This document shows, piece after piece, positions 44,642 to 51,496 of a stretch of DNA of 64,000 bases. The stretch comes from DATEGZ01 sp035279905 (GTDB lineage Bacteria > Acidobacteriota > Vicinamibacteria > Vicinamibacterales > SCN-69-37). Position 1 is the first letter of the stretch; every line of letters starts with the position of its first letter. The stretch covers positions 6,905 to 70,904 of the forward strand of contig DATEGZ010000113.1 of the NCBI GenBank assembly GCA_035279905.1. Direction: 5' to 3'. The translations under genes and the position numbers were made by a program. The notes under the pieces were generated by a model that searched no databases, was not told the DNA's origin, and worked only from the letters and a program-made list of their open reading frames with translations.

Positions 44642-45757
44642 CTACGAAATCGCGCACCGATTGGCTCCCGCTTCGAGGTCTGTCGGATCATCAACAGGCC
44701 AATGACCCGATTCGTTCAGTTCTACGATATGCGCGAAATTAGGCGGCGTGGGCGGCAGACGAGACACCACGCGCTCCACGAACGCCGATTCCGAGATCAG
44801 CCATTCGGGCAACCACGTCGTCGCGTCACGAATCGTCGTTGAGATGGCGCGCCCGTCGAATGGGATGGGCTCGCTCGCGTGCGCAGGCAGCACCAGCAGT
44901 TCGGAGGGGAGCTGTGCAAGGTGCGACAGCGACGCAAAGAGGACGCGAGCTCGCTCCCGCGCGCCGGCTGGATCTGCGTGGAGATCTGGCCGTCCGACGC
45001 CGTTGGTGAAGAGCGTATCTCCCGTGAAGACAGCCAGGTCATTCAGCACGTACGAGGTGCTTTCTGCCGTGTGCCCTGGCGTGTCGCGTGCGAGGATCGT
45101 CGCAGCGCCAATACGGATTCCATCGCCGTCGACAATGCCCGTGTGTGGAAAACGCACCCGCTGTTGTTTGGGCAAGAGCAGCGCGGCATTCGCCCGGTCC
45201 GCGAGTGTCATCGCGCGAGAGAGGTGATCAGCGTGGATGTGCGTCTCGATCACGTGACGCACCGGCCAGCCGTGGCGGCGCGCGAGGTCGAGGTAGATCT
45301 CAGGCGGCAGCGACGGATCGATGACCGCTGCCTCGCCGCCGGAGGCGACGATGTACGACAGGCAGCCTTTCCCGGTTCGTCGGACTTGAATGACATGAAT
45401 CGACGGATCCCCAAGCGGGACCACCGCGGTATTCCACGCCAAGCTCCACGCCTTCATGCCTCCGGCAAGCGATCGCGCATCCATGCCGCGCCGCGCCAAC
45501 AGCTCGGCCGCCGTTTGACTGACGCGACCGGCGTGGCAGACCGTGACGATCGGCCGATCAAGAGGAAACTCGTGATCGGCTAACGGTCCGGCTTGTCCCA
45601 GCCGGAGGGCATCGTAAGCATTCAAGTGGACGCTCCCGGGAATCGTCCACTGCGCCCGGTCCTCGTCCGTCCGAACGTCGAGGATCGTCACTGGTCGTCG
45701 CGTCTCCAGCCAATCGCGCAGCGTCTCCGCGTCGATCTGCGTCATGACGTCACTCAT
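44642..45757 (-). CDS. Rhodanese-MBL fold fusion (persulfide dioxygenase-like)
   Basis: A 371-residue fusion. The ATG at 45757 overlaps the MFS stop (ATGA), which replaces a long Arg-rich upstream frame. The N-terminal rhodanese (about residues 5-105) has VCHAGRVSQTAAEL with the active Cys in the CHAGR loop. The metallo-beta-lactamase domain (about 115-330) has HIHADHLS (the HxHxDH metal site), DTPGHT, TGDTLFTNGVGR and PAHA. Such fusions act on glutathione persulfide or thiosulfate. It is flanked by the ArsR-rhodanese regulator and MFS upstream and the methyltransferases downstream, so sulfur-linked detoxification is likely. The exact reaction is not fixed by sequence. Confidence 0.85.
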   Translation of the reverse strand: MSDVMTQIDAETLRDWLETRRPVTILDVRTDEDRAQWTIPGSVHLNAYDALRLGQAGPLADHEFPLDRPIVTVCHAGRVSQTAAELLARRGMDARSLAGGMKAWSLAWNTAVVPLGDPSIHVIQVRRTGKGCLSYIVASGGEAAVIDPSLPPEIYLDLARRHGWPVRHVIETHIHADHLSRAMTLADRANAALLLPKQQRVRFPHTGIVDGDGIRIGAATILARDTPGHTAESTSYVLNDLAVFTGDTLFTNGVGRPDLHADPAGARERARVLFASLSHLAQLPSELLVLPAHASEPIPFDGRAISTTIRDATTWLPEWLISESAFVERVVSRLPPTPPNFAHIVELNESGHWPVDDPTDLEAGANRCAIS

Positions 45758-47016
45758 CCTGCCTCGCCAAGGCGCAACGCCCCGTGAGGCCGCAGCGTCT
45801 CGGTCATGCGCGCCGCGGACACGACGCCAGATGCAAATGTCAGCGCAGCGATGGCCCACATGGCCGCATGAAGTCCGAACGCATCGGCGACGAGTCCGGC
45901 GAGTAACGCACCGAGTGCGTAACCCAGGTCGCGCCAGAGCCGGTACACGCCGATCGCCGACGCCCGCCACGACGGGTGCGCCACGTCACTGACGGCGGCC
46001 AGTAGTGTGGGATACACCATGGCGGTGCCGATCCCGAGCAACACGGCGCCGCCGGCGAACTGTGGAAACGCCTCCGTGACGGCAATCAGCGCAATGCCTG
46101 CGGCCTGCAACCACATGCCGGACACGATCCACCATTTCCGTCCAGTACGATCTGACAGCGCGCCCGTTGCGAGTTGTGCCACGCCCCACGTCGCCGGATA
46201 AATCGCCGCAAGCACGCCGATCTGGGCGAGGTCCATCCCGGCCGCTGCGAAGACGAGCGGAAACAAGCCCCACGCCATCCCATCATTCAAGTTGTTGACG
46301 AGGCCCGCCTGGCTGACGCTCGAGAGGTTTCGATCGCCCACCGTCGTCCGCCAGAACACGTCGCGGGAACTGGGCTCGGATGTCGGCGGCAAGACACCCA
46401 CGAGCGCGGACTCCTGCAACACATGGTGCCCTGTGTCGCGGACGAGGAACGCCGACAGCAGCAGGCCGACGATGACGAACCCAATGCCGGGATAGAAGGG
46501 GACTGGACGAAGGCCGTAGGTCGCCGCGATCCAGCCGGTGCCCAACGCGCTTGCAGCCAAGGCCAGGTACCCGGCAAATTCATTGAGTCCCATCGCCAGC
46601 CCACGTTGCCTGTCACCAACAAGATCGATCTTCATGATGACCGTGATCGACCACGTGAATCCTTGACTGACGCCGAGCAGGACGTTGGCGAAGAGCACCC
46701 ACGACCAACTCGGCGCCCACATCAGCAGAAATGGAACGGGGGTCGCGACCAGCCAGCCGAGGACGAGCACGCGCTTACGACCGACGCGGTCCGACAGACG
46801 GCCCGCGCCGTAATTCGTGAGGGCCTTGGTGATGCCAAAGACCGCGATGAACGACAGCACCGCGGTCCGCGCCGCGAGATGGAAATCCTGCTCCGCGATG
46901 GCCGGAAGGATGCTGCGCTCCATTCCGACCATCGCGCCGACGAAGGCGTTCACGATCACCAGCAGGCTGAACTGGAGAGCGTTCTCGCGAAGCCCTAGGC
47001 GCACGGAGTCTGTCAC
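45754..47016 (-). CDS. Major facilitator superfamily permease
   Basis: A 420-residue protein with 12 predicted membrane segments and the MFS loop motif GAGRLSDRVGRKRVLVLGW (loop 2-3), echoed in GALSDRTGRKWWI. GTG 47016 is chosen because its GTGA overlaps the upstream regulator stop; the 44-codon extension would lie inside that gene. The substrate is unknown; the operon context (ArsR-rhodanese, rhodanese-MBL, ArsM-like) suggests export of a metalloid compound or a sulfur species. The stop overlaps the rhodanese-MBL start. Confidence 0.88.
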   Translation of the reverse strand: MTDSVRLGLRENALQFSLLVIVNAFVGAMVGMERSILPAIAEQDFHLAARTAVLSFIAVFGITKALTNYGAGRLSDRVGRKRVLVLGWLVATPVPFLLMWAPSWSWVLFANVLLGVSQGFTWSITVIMKIDLVGDRQRGLAMGLNEFAGYLALAASALGTGWIAATYGLRPVPFYPGIGFVIVGLLLSAFLVRDTGHHVLQESALVGVLPPTSEPSSRDVFWRTTVGDRNLSSVSQAGLVNNLNDGMAWGLFPLVFAAAGMDLAQIGVLAAIYPATWGVAQLATGALSDRTGRKWWIVSGMWLQAAGIALIAVTEAFPQFAGGAVLLGIGTAMVYPTLLAAVSDVAHPSWRASAIGVYRLWRDLGYALGALLAGLVADAFGLHAAMWAIAALTFASGVVSAARMTETLRPHGALRLGEAG

Positions 47017-47702
47017 GAGAGGGCTCCGTCGGCACCGGTCTCCACTGGAAACCCGGCGGCTTTCCATTCCGGAAAGCCCTCCGCCAAACGCTGGGCTCGC
47101 CGCCCGCTGGCCTGGAGGATTTCGACAGCGCGATCGGCGTAGACGCAATACGGACCGCGGCAGTACGCCACGTACGCCTTGCCCTTTGGCAGTCGGCGCA
47201 GGCGCTGTTGCAATTCGTCGACGGGCACCGAGACGGCGCCCGGAATATGACCCGCCCGGTATTCGTGGGCCGGCCGTGCGTCGAGCACGACAACGTCGTC
47301 GCGCCGCGCGCGTTTGAGCAGCTCCGCCAGGCTGACGGGCTCCGACTTCGATCGGTGCGCGAACTCCTCACGAATGAGGCGCTCGAGATCAGCCAACCGG
47401 CGCTCGGCGATCGTCCTCAGCGAGGTACTCAGGTTCACGACGCCATCGTCGGCGAGTCGGTAATGGATGAACAAGCCGTCGCGCCGGGTGTCCACGAGTC
47501 CTGCCGCGCGAAGGACCTGCAGATGCTGGGAGGTGTTCGCCATCGACAACGTGAGTTCGTCAGCCAGCGATTCCACCGTGCGCTCGCTCTGGGCCAGGAG
47601 CTCGAGGAGCTCGAGGCGGTGCGGGCTGGCCAACGCCTTTCCAATGCGGGCGTATTGGCCATACAGACGGTCCTTGAAGCGGCGGTGGGGCAGGGCAGCC
47701 AT
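47013..47702 (-). CDS. ArsR-family repressor fused to rhodanese domain
   Basis: A 229-residue protein. The N-terminal winged helix (about residues 15-100) has SPHRLELLELLAQSERTVESLA and SMANTSQHLQVLRAAGLV (recognition helix). The C-terminal rhodanese (about 125-225) has VLDARPAHEYRAGHIPGA and AYCRGPYCVYADRAVE with the active Cys in the loop. Sensing of persulfide or metal thiolate is thus plausible. ATG 47702 is preferred to TTG 47708, which lies within the operator. The gene heads the seven-gene minus-strand operon and presumably represses it through the inverted repeat at 47706-47727. Confidence 0.9.
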   Translation of the reverse strand: MAALPHRRFKDRLYGQYARIGKALASPHRLELLELLAQSERTVESLADELTLSMANTSQHLQVLRAAGLVDTRRDGLFIHYRLADDGVVNLSTSLRTIAERRLADLERLIREEFAHRSKSEPVSLAELLKRARRDDVVVLDARPAHEYRAGHIPGAVSVPVDELQQRLRRLPKGKAYVAYCRGPYCVYADRAVEILQASGRRAQRLAEGFPEWKAAGFPVETGADGALS

Positions 47703-47705
47703 GGA

Positions 47706-47742
47706 CAAGTACTCAATATAATACTTGAATATACGCAGTCAA
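47706..47742 (-). promoter_or_regulatory. Promoter and ArsR-type operator
   Basis: On the minus strand TTGACT (47742-47737) is followed after 16 bp by TATATT (47720-47715), the -10. An inverted repeat CAAGTA / TACTTG (47706-47711 and 47722-47727) spans the -10, as in ArsR-type autorepression. The ATG at 47702 is 12 nt beyond the -10. Confidence 0.7.
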
Positions 47743-47830
47743 GCGGGATCTTGGCCCGCCGCACTAAACCAGCCGAACCGGCAGGGCTAGAGCGAGCCGG
47801 TGGTTAAGGGTTGTTTACCCGGCCAGGCGC

Positions 47831-48062
47831 GAATCCCGTCACTTTCCGCCGAGGGCTTTCTCGAGGCCGTCAATCACGTCCACGACTGGCAGTCGTGCCG
47901 GCCGTCGGCGTGAGAAGCGCTTTGAGCGTCGGGGCTTCCACGGCAAGACTCGGTGCGGCACAGACCGGGCATCGCCGGCGAGCGTCATTGGCCAGTTCAG
48001 GGCAGCAGCACTCCGACATCACCGAGGTATGGCTCCTGAAGTGGGGTACGGAGTCAAGTGTG
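47831..48062 (-). pseudogene. Internally deleted second copy of the metallochaperone-merR-merT-thioredoxin operon
   Basis: Positions 47831-47886 repeat 48851-48906 (56 bp, 3 mismatches), the 3' end of the thioredoxin-like gene. Immediately beyond, 47890-48062 repeat 50539-50713, the promoter and 5' end of the Fe-S metallochaperone gene. The operon between is missing, leaving about 232 bp. The MerR-type promoter is retained (-35 48057-48052, 20-bp spacer, -10 CATACC 48031-48026), as is an ATG at 48019 opening a 49-codon remnant MSECCCPELANDARRRCPVC. It ends in TGA at 47870 after crossing the junction in the wrong frame. Confidence 0.8.
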
Positions 48063-48084
48063 CCCACATTGCGGCGCCGCGCCG

Positions 48085-48121
48085 CCGGCTTGCCGGACGG
48101 GTTCGATTCCCGTGGGAACCA
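48085..48121 (+). pseudogene. tRNA 3'-end-like fragment (long variable arm, T-arm, acceptor half)
   Basis: CCGG-CTTG-CCGG forms a small hairpin like a long variable arm; then ACGGG, loop TTCGATT, CCCGT is a perfect T-arm, followed by GGGAACC and A. No matching 5' acceptor half (GGTTCCC) is present upstream. Eighteen bases (48096-48113) equal the T-arm of the tRNA-Gly at 51508-51525 on the opposite strand. It may be an attachment-site remnant or chance similarity. Confidence 0.35.
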
Positions 48122-48122
48122 G

Positions 48123-48770
48123 CTACAGATAGCCCGGCTCGTCGCAACAAGCGCGGCTGCGCAGCCCGGCGATGCCCTCGTTGGCGATGATTGGCGCCAT
48201 GATGAGCGCCGCGATCGGATCGGCCCACCACCATCCCCACACCAGATTCAAGAGCAGTCCGGCCAGAAGGATGGCCGAGAGGTAGGCGCAGAAATCTGCT
48301 TGCCGCGCGTCCGCCTGCATCGCCGAGCTTCTGAGCGCCGCACCGACACGGCGCTTCGCGCGCGAGAGGAGGGGCATCACGACAAGCGCCGCACAGGCTA
48401 GGACAATTCCCGCGGCGCTGTGCTCAGGCGCCGCGCCTGTCCACAGATCGTGAATCGCTGCGTACGCGACATAGCCGGACAGGCCGAGAAAGCACAGCCC
48501 GACAATTCGAAGAGCGACGACGTCGCGCCGCTCGCGGTGGCACGCGTCCCCATCGACGGACATGCGCCACAGGAGCGTGCCGCCTGAGGCGACCTCAATG
48601 AAACTGTCGACGCCGAAACCCACCAAAGAGATGCTGCCCGCCGCCAATCCGGCGACAATGCCGACCAGACCCTCCGCACCGTTCCACGCGAGTGTGAAGT
48701 ATTCGAGCCGCCGCCCGCGAGCGAGTAGACGCTGGCGTTCCTCGGGTGTCGAATACTGAGACTGCACCAC
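48123..48770 (-). CDS. Cation diffusion facilitator-like transporter
   Basis: A 215-residue membrane protein with about five or six membrane segments. FTLAWNGAEGLVGIVAGLAAG and VGFGVDSFIEVASGG give a VDSxxE-type site in TM2, and the second FGWDP-type motif is WWWADPIAALIMAPII, so CDF-type metal ligands (Asp) are present. A typical long cytosolic C-domain is missing; the protein ends with SRACCDEPGYL, a Cys-Cys end that could bind a thiophilic metal. GTG start. It lies between the deleted operon copy and the intact mer-type operon. Cargo could be Zn, Cd or Hg. Confidence 0.8.
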   Translation of the reverse strand: MVQSQYSTPEERQRLLARGRRLEYFTLAWNGAEGLVGIVAGLAAGSISLVGFGVDSFIEVASGGTLLWRMSVDGDACHRERRDVVALRIVGLCFLGLSGYVAYAAIHDLWTGAAPEHSAAGIVLACAALVVMPLLSRAKRRVGAALRSSAMQADARQADFCAYLSAILLAGLLLNLVWGWWWADPIAALIMAPIIANEGIAGLRSRACCDEPGYL

Positions 48771-48858
48771 GTCGCGATCATCTTCCCACGTGTGAGTAGT
48801 GTCTCAGTCTAAATCGTCGTATGACGACTCCTACGACAGCCGCCGCAACTGAATCTCG

Positions 48859-49437
48859 TCACTTTCCGCCGAGCGCTTTCTCGAGGCCGCCAATCACGTC
48901 CACGACGGGACCATTGAAGAAGGTGGCGATGGGCATCTGCTCATTCCATCGCGCTCCTGGAGGATAGATCGCCATGAGATCCCAGAGGACCCCGTCCCTC
49001 GAACAGCAGTCCTGTTCTGGCTGGGGAGCACGCGCATCAAGCGTCATGCGCTTCGCGAGCTCGTGGTCGGGGTCGTAGTACTGAAACACGCGCACGTCCG
49101 AAAGCCGCGACAACGTGCGCGTGGTGGGCGCACTCATGTCGGTCGCTAGCATCGGTTCCCAAACGGCGAACACGGTCACCTGCGCGCTTGGAAACCTTCG
49201 TAGAACGGCGTCGACTGCGGAAGACCCCCGCAGACAGGTTCCTCACGTCGGCGACAACAAGAGGATGGCCCGCGTCCCAGCCGACGACTCGTTGAACTTC
49301 TGGCGGATCTCGTCGATCGTCCGATCACCGAACACCACCATCGACGTCTGACCCGGCGGCGCCTTTCCCGGACCGCAGCCGAGGACGGACAGTCCCAGCA
49401 AGAGACCAGCCACGAGGGGCATGCGGGCGACGCTCAC
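48859..49437 (-). CDS. Thioredoxin-like lipoprotein with in-frame UGA (putative selenoprotein, UxxC)
   Basis: A 192-codon frame split by UGA at 49245-49243. The GTG at 49437 overlaps the MerT-like stop (GTGA) and gives VSVARMPLVAGLLLGLSVLGCG, a lipoprotein signal with lipobox VLGC. The frame runs SMVVFGDRTIDEIRQKF, then ILLLSPT-UGA-GTCLRGSSAVDAVLRRFPS, QVTVFAVWEPMLATDM and on to GGLEKALGGK at TGA 48859. The UGA takes the first Cys place of a CxxC motif (Sec65-Gly-Thr-Cys) after a typical beta strand. A 6-bp hairpin follows (49215-49233). A periplasmic redox partner for mercury or metal transport is inferred. If UGA were a stop, a 64-residue lipopeptide would be left. Confidence 0.8.
49215..49233 (-). 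promoter_or_regulatory. Putative bacterial SECIS hairpin of the thioredoxin-like gene
   Basis: Nine nt after the UGA on the minus strand, stem CTGCGG / CCGCAG (6 perfect bp) closes loop GGGTCTT. The loop starts 16 nt from the UGA and contains GGTCT, the same apical sequence as the E. coli fdhF SECIS. Confidence 0.65.
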
Positions 49438-49757
49438 GACAACCAATCCGTCAGCAAACCGGCGACGGTCTGCGGGAAGAGCCACACCGTTAAGACGATG
49501 GCCGCTGAAATTGCCAGAATGGTCAGACTGAGCGTGCTCGTGCGGTGACAGACGCGGCGCGACCGCCAGATGAGCCCTGCACCGACCAGGAGCAGGACAC
49601 CGGCGCCGGGGAGCAGCCACTGTTGATAGCGACCGGCTGCCGCGAGCGCGCCGCCCAGTCCGAGCGCGGCGACGCCGCCCAAGGGCATGCAGCACGCCAA
49701 TGTCGCGACGGCACTGATGGCGGCCGCGACGGGCGTCACCCGCTCGGTCACTCTCAC
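49434..49757 (-). CDS. MerT-like small membrane transport protein
   Basis: A 107-residue protein with about three membrane segments. GTG 49757 overlaps the merR stop by GTGA, replacing a longer spurious frame. TM1 carries SAVATLACCMPLGGVAALGLGG, with the vicinal Cys pair that MerT-type proteins use to receive Hg(II); a further Cys lies in RSRRVCHRTSTL (about residue 68). The last part TILAISAAIVLTVWLFPQTVA is a third segment. Import of Hg(II) for reduction or sensing is the family role; here no merA lies within the window. It couples to the thioredoxin-like lipoprotein gene. Confidence 0.7.
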   Translation of the reverse strand: MRVTERVTPVAAAISAVATLACCMPLGGVAALGLGGALAAAGRYQQWLLPGAGVLLLVGAGLIWRSRRVCHRTSTLSLTILAISAAIVLTVWLFPQTVAGLLTDWLS

Positions 49758-50203
49758 GACCACGCCTCGTTTCCGCTCGGCGCGCCTCGTTCGATCGCGT
49801 CGAGCGTTGGACACGCCGCCTCGGCTCGCCGAGCCAATGCGCGATCGCAGGCTTCCAGGTGCTCGCGCAGCACCGTAGTAAACCCCTTCATCTCCTCGAC
49901 CCGCTGCTCGAGATCTGCAATCCGTTCCGCCAGGAGCGCCCGAACCTTGCGACACGCCGAACCCGACGTGCTGCGGCGAGAGTCGAGGAGGATCTGAACG
50001 TCGCGGAGCTTGAGCCCGACCCCTTGCGCTTGCTTGATGAAGCGAACGCGGGCGATGGTCTCGCTGGTGTACCGTCGCGCGCCATGGGTTGAGCGGGTCG
50101 GTCGCGGGAGCAACCCTTCGCGCTCGTAGAAACGCAGGGCCTCGACGGACACGCCGCTCGCCGTCGCCACTTCACCGATGCGATAGCTCGTTCGCGTTCT
50201 CAC
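49754..50203 (-). CDS. merR: MerR-family mercury-type regulator
   Basis: A 149-residue activator starting with GTG 50203, which overlaps the metallochaperone stop (GTGA). The N-terminal HTH has YRIGEVATASGVSVEALRFYEREGLL. The ligand Cys residues are SACRKV, then HLEACDRAL 35 residues later and EAACPTL 12 beyond. The 35-residue spacing equals Cys82-Cys117 of Tn501 MerR; the second gap there is 9. It therefore probably senses Hg(II) or a thiophilic metal. It should act on the 20-bp-spacer promoter upstream of the metallochaperone gene. Confidence 0.85.
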   Translation of the reverse strand: MRTRTSYRIGEVATASGVSVEALRFYEREGLLPRPTRSTHGARRYTSETIARVRFIKQAQGVGLKLRDVQILLDSRRSTSGSACRKVRALLAERIADLEQRVEEMKGFTTVLREHLEACDRALARRAEAACPTLDAIERGAPSGNEAWS

Positions 50204-50670
50204 GATACCGCTCCTGCCGACGCCTTCAGCCGCTTCGTCGCGCTGACCAGGTCCGCGAGGCAACAGGCGCCTCGAGGATTTCTGATTTCACATGCACAGC
50301 GGCGTGCCGCGACATGCTGACGAACGCGCTCGACCGCGAGCGTCTTGCCCTGTGTCTCCAGCTCACCCTGCATGTCCGCTTCGTTCTCGCCAAAGCAATA
50401 GCAGAGCGTGCGCGAACCGGCCGGCTGCTTCTGCCAGACCGCAACGCGAAGGTCGGCCGTTCGAAAGATCTCACCGCTTTGCGCGAAGTACACGGTGTCG
50501 CAAGACGGTGCGGCGCAAAAGTAGAACGCGACATGGGTCAGTCGTGCCATGGCCGTCGGGGCGAGCAGCGCTTTAAGGGTGAGGGCCTCCACCGCAAGAC
50601 CCGGTGCGGCACAGACCGGGCATTGCCGGCGAGCCTCAATGGCCGGTTCAGGGCAGCAGCAGTCCGTCAT
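50200..50670 (-). CDS. Fe-S/Zn metallochaperone (CopZ-like, BFD-type)
   Basis: A 156-residue protein. ATG 50670 is preferred to GTG 50673 because it lies exactly 6 nt after the -10. The N-terminus has CCCPEPAIEARRQCPVC (residues 4-20), a zinc-ribbon-like Cys cluster, then CDTVYFAQSGE. Near the C-terminus CYCFGENEADM and CACEIRNPRGACCLADL form a BFD-like [2Fe-2S] motif. This pairing matches the CopZ-type N-domain (Zn site plus [2Fe-2S]) seen in Archaeoglobus. It heads the four-gene operon and probably delivers metal or electrons to the MerT/thioredoxin parts. Confidence 0.8.
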   Translation of the reverse strand: MTDCCCPEPAIEARRQCPVCAAPGLAVEALTLKALLAPTAMARLTHVAFYFCAAPSCDTVYFAQSGEIFRTADLRVAVWQKQPAGSRTLCYCFGENEADMQGELETQGKTLAVERVRQHVAARRCACEIRNPRGACCLADLVSATKRLKASAGAVS

Positions 50671-50676
50671 CACCGA

Positions 50677-50708
50677 AGTATCGCCCCTGAAGTGGGGTAC
50701 GGAGTCAA
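50677..50708 (-). promoter_or_regulatory. MerR-type promoter of the mer-like operon
   Basis: On the minus strand TTGACT (50708-50703) and GATACT (50682-50677) are separated by 20 bp, the long spacer typical of MerR-activated promoters. The spacer has CCCC...GGGG dyad symmetry. The start codon is 6 nt beyond the -10. The same promoter is duplicated in the remnant at 48026-48057. Confidence 0.75.
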
Positions 50709-50835
50709 GTGTGTACGAGTCTGCGTAGTGGGTCCCTTTGCATAACGGGAAGTCTCGGATCTGGTGGATCTGCTGATCGAAGCAGAATCTAAAAAAGGCC
50801 GCGTAACTAGATTGTCCGGCGTCGGCTGCTTTGAT

Positions 50836-51039
50836 TCAGGTTTGGTCATGGCCGGCGACGACGAACTCCAGTTTTCCGGGGAAGCGGGCATCGTTCTTTT
50901 GCTGACACTGCGGGCACTTCCACGTGGAGGGATCTTCGATGCTTAACTTGCCGCGCCACTCCACGACGTACAGGGTGACCGGCGTGTGGCAATGCACGCA
51001 ATGGATTTCGAGGGCGATGACATCCCGCTCATGCGACAT
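50836..51039 (-). CDS. Small zinc-ribbon protein
   Basis: A 67-residue cytosolic protein. It has CVHCHTPV near residue 14 and KCPQCQQKND near 42, two CxxC knuckles that form a zinc ribbon. It resembles the neighbouring 75-residue protein at 51074 in plan (first CxxC/H, then a W-TCPEC second knuckle, then a short beta region). These were probably formed by duplication. Function unknown; could be a transcription-associated or metal-buffering factor. About 160 nt from the mer-type promoter region and on the same strand. Confidence 0.55.
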   Translation of the reverse strand: MSHERDVIALEIHCVHCHTPVTLYVVEWRGKLSIEDPSTWKCPQCQQKNDARFPGKLEFVVAGHDQT

Positions 51040-51073
51040 GTTCGCGGGATTCTAGCCGATACTGATCTTTCGA

Positions 51074-51301
51074 TCAGTACGATCGACCGGACTCGTGACC
51101 TTCGGTCACGTAGACCACCAGACTCGTAAACCCGCCTTCGTTCTTGGCTCGGCATTCCGGACAGGTCCAGACCTGCCGAATGACCGTCACGCGGGGTTTA
51201 TCCAGCCGCCGCTTGTCGAGTGCAGATTCCGTGGAGAGCCACACGGTCACTTCCCTGTGGCAGTTCCAACAGTTGACCGGCAGAGGGCGCGGCGCGCTCA
51301 T
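51074..51301 (-). CDS. Small zinc-ribbon protein (paralogue)
   Basis: A 75-residue protein starting at ATG 51301 (MSAPRPLPVNCWNCHREV); the longer 87-residue frame begins in a hydrophobic, unlikely extension. NCWNCHREV (residues 10-18) and VWTCPECRAKNEGG (about 44-57) are two zinc knuckles, with a following beta segment FTSLVVYVTEG. The arrangement matches the gene at 50836. A small stand-alone zinc ribbon; role not assignable. It is 34 nt from its paralogue's start on the same strand. Confidence 0.55.
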   Translation of the reverse strand: MSAPRPLPVNCWNCHREVTVWLSTESALDKRRLDKPRVTVIRQVWTCPECRAKNEGGFTSLVVYVTEGHESGRSY

Positions 51302-51496
51302 TCGGAAAATGAAGAGCCAGATTTTACGCTTATGCACCAGGCCGCAGCAAAGTAGCCACTACCCAACGTCGTGGCCGCACCAGCGGGTTGCCCGACGCCT
51401 GGGACAGTTCCGCATGGGTCGCGAAGCGGAGGGCGCTGACGCTGCAACGGCGGGCTCAGTTTTACCCCGCCTTTTTACCCCGCCATCGAAAAAGTG

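Noticed and set aside
45758..45970. 71-codon N-terminal extension of the rhodanese-MBL gene
   Set aside because: It lies inside the MFS gene and is Arg-rich; ATG at 45757 overlaps the MFS stop and starts the rhodanese domain.
48085..48121. Reading the tRNA-like fragment as a 3' half of tRNA-Sec
   Set aside because: Acceptor half is 7 bp plus A, without CCA and without the 8-bp acceptor or UCA anticodon of tRNA-Sec; no 5' half nearby.
48859..49179. Independent ORF starting at an internal codon (106 aa)
   Set aside because: Its N-terminus falls inside the thioredoxin fold and no RBS precedes it; the UGA read-through model explains the same frame back to a lipoprotein signal.
49434..49955. 173-codon form of the MerT-like gene
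   Set aside because: The first 66 codons overlap merR and have Arg/Gly-rich, non-protein-like sequence; GTG at 49757 overlaps the merR stop.
50764..50946. Plus-strand 60-codon frame
   Set aside because: Overlaps the zinc-ribbon gene antisense; no motif or RBS.
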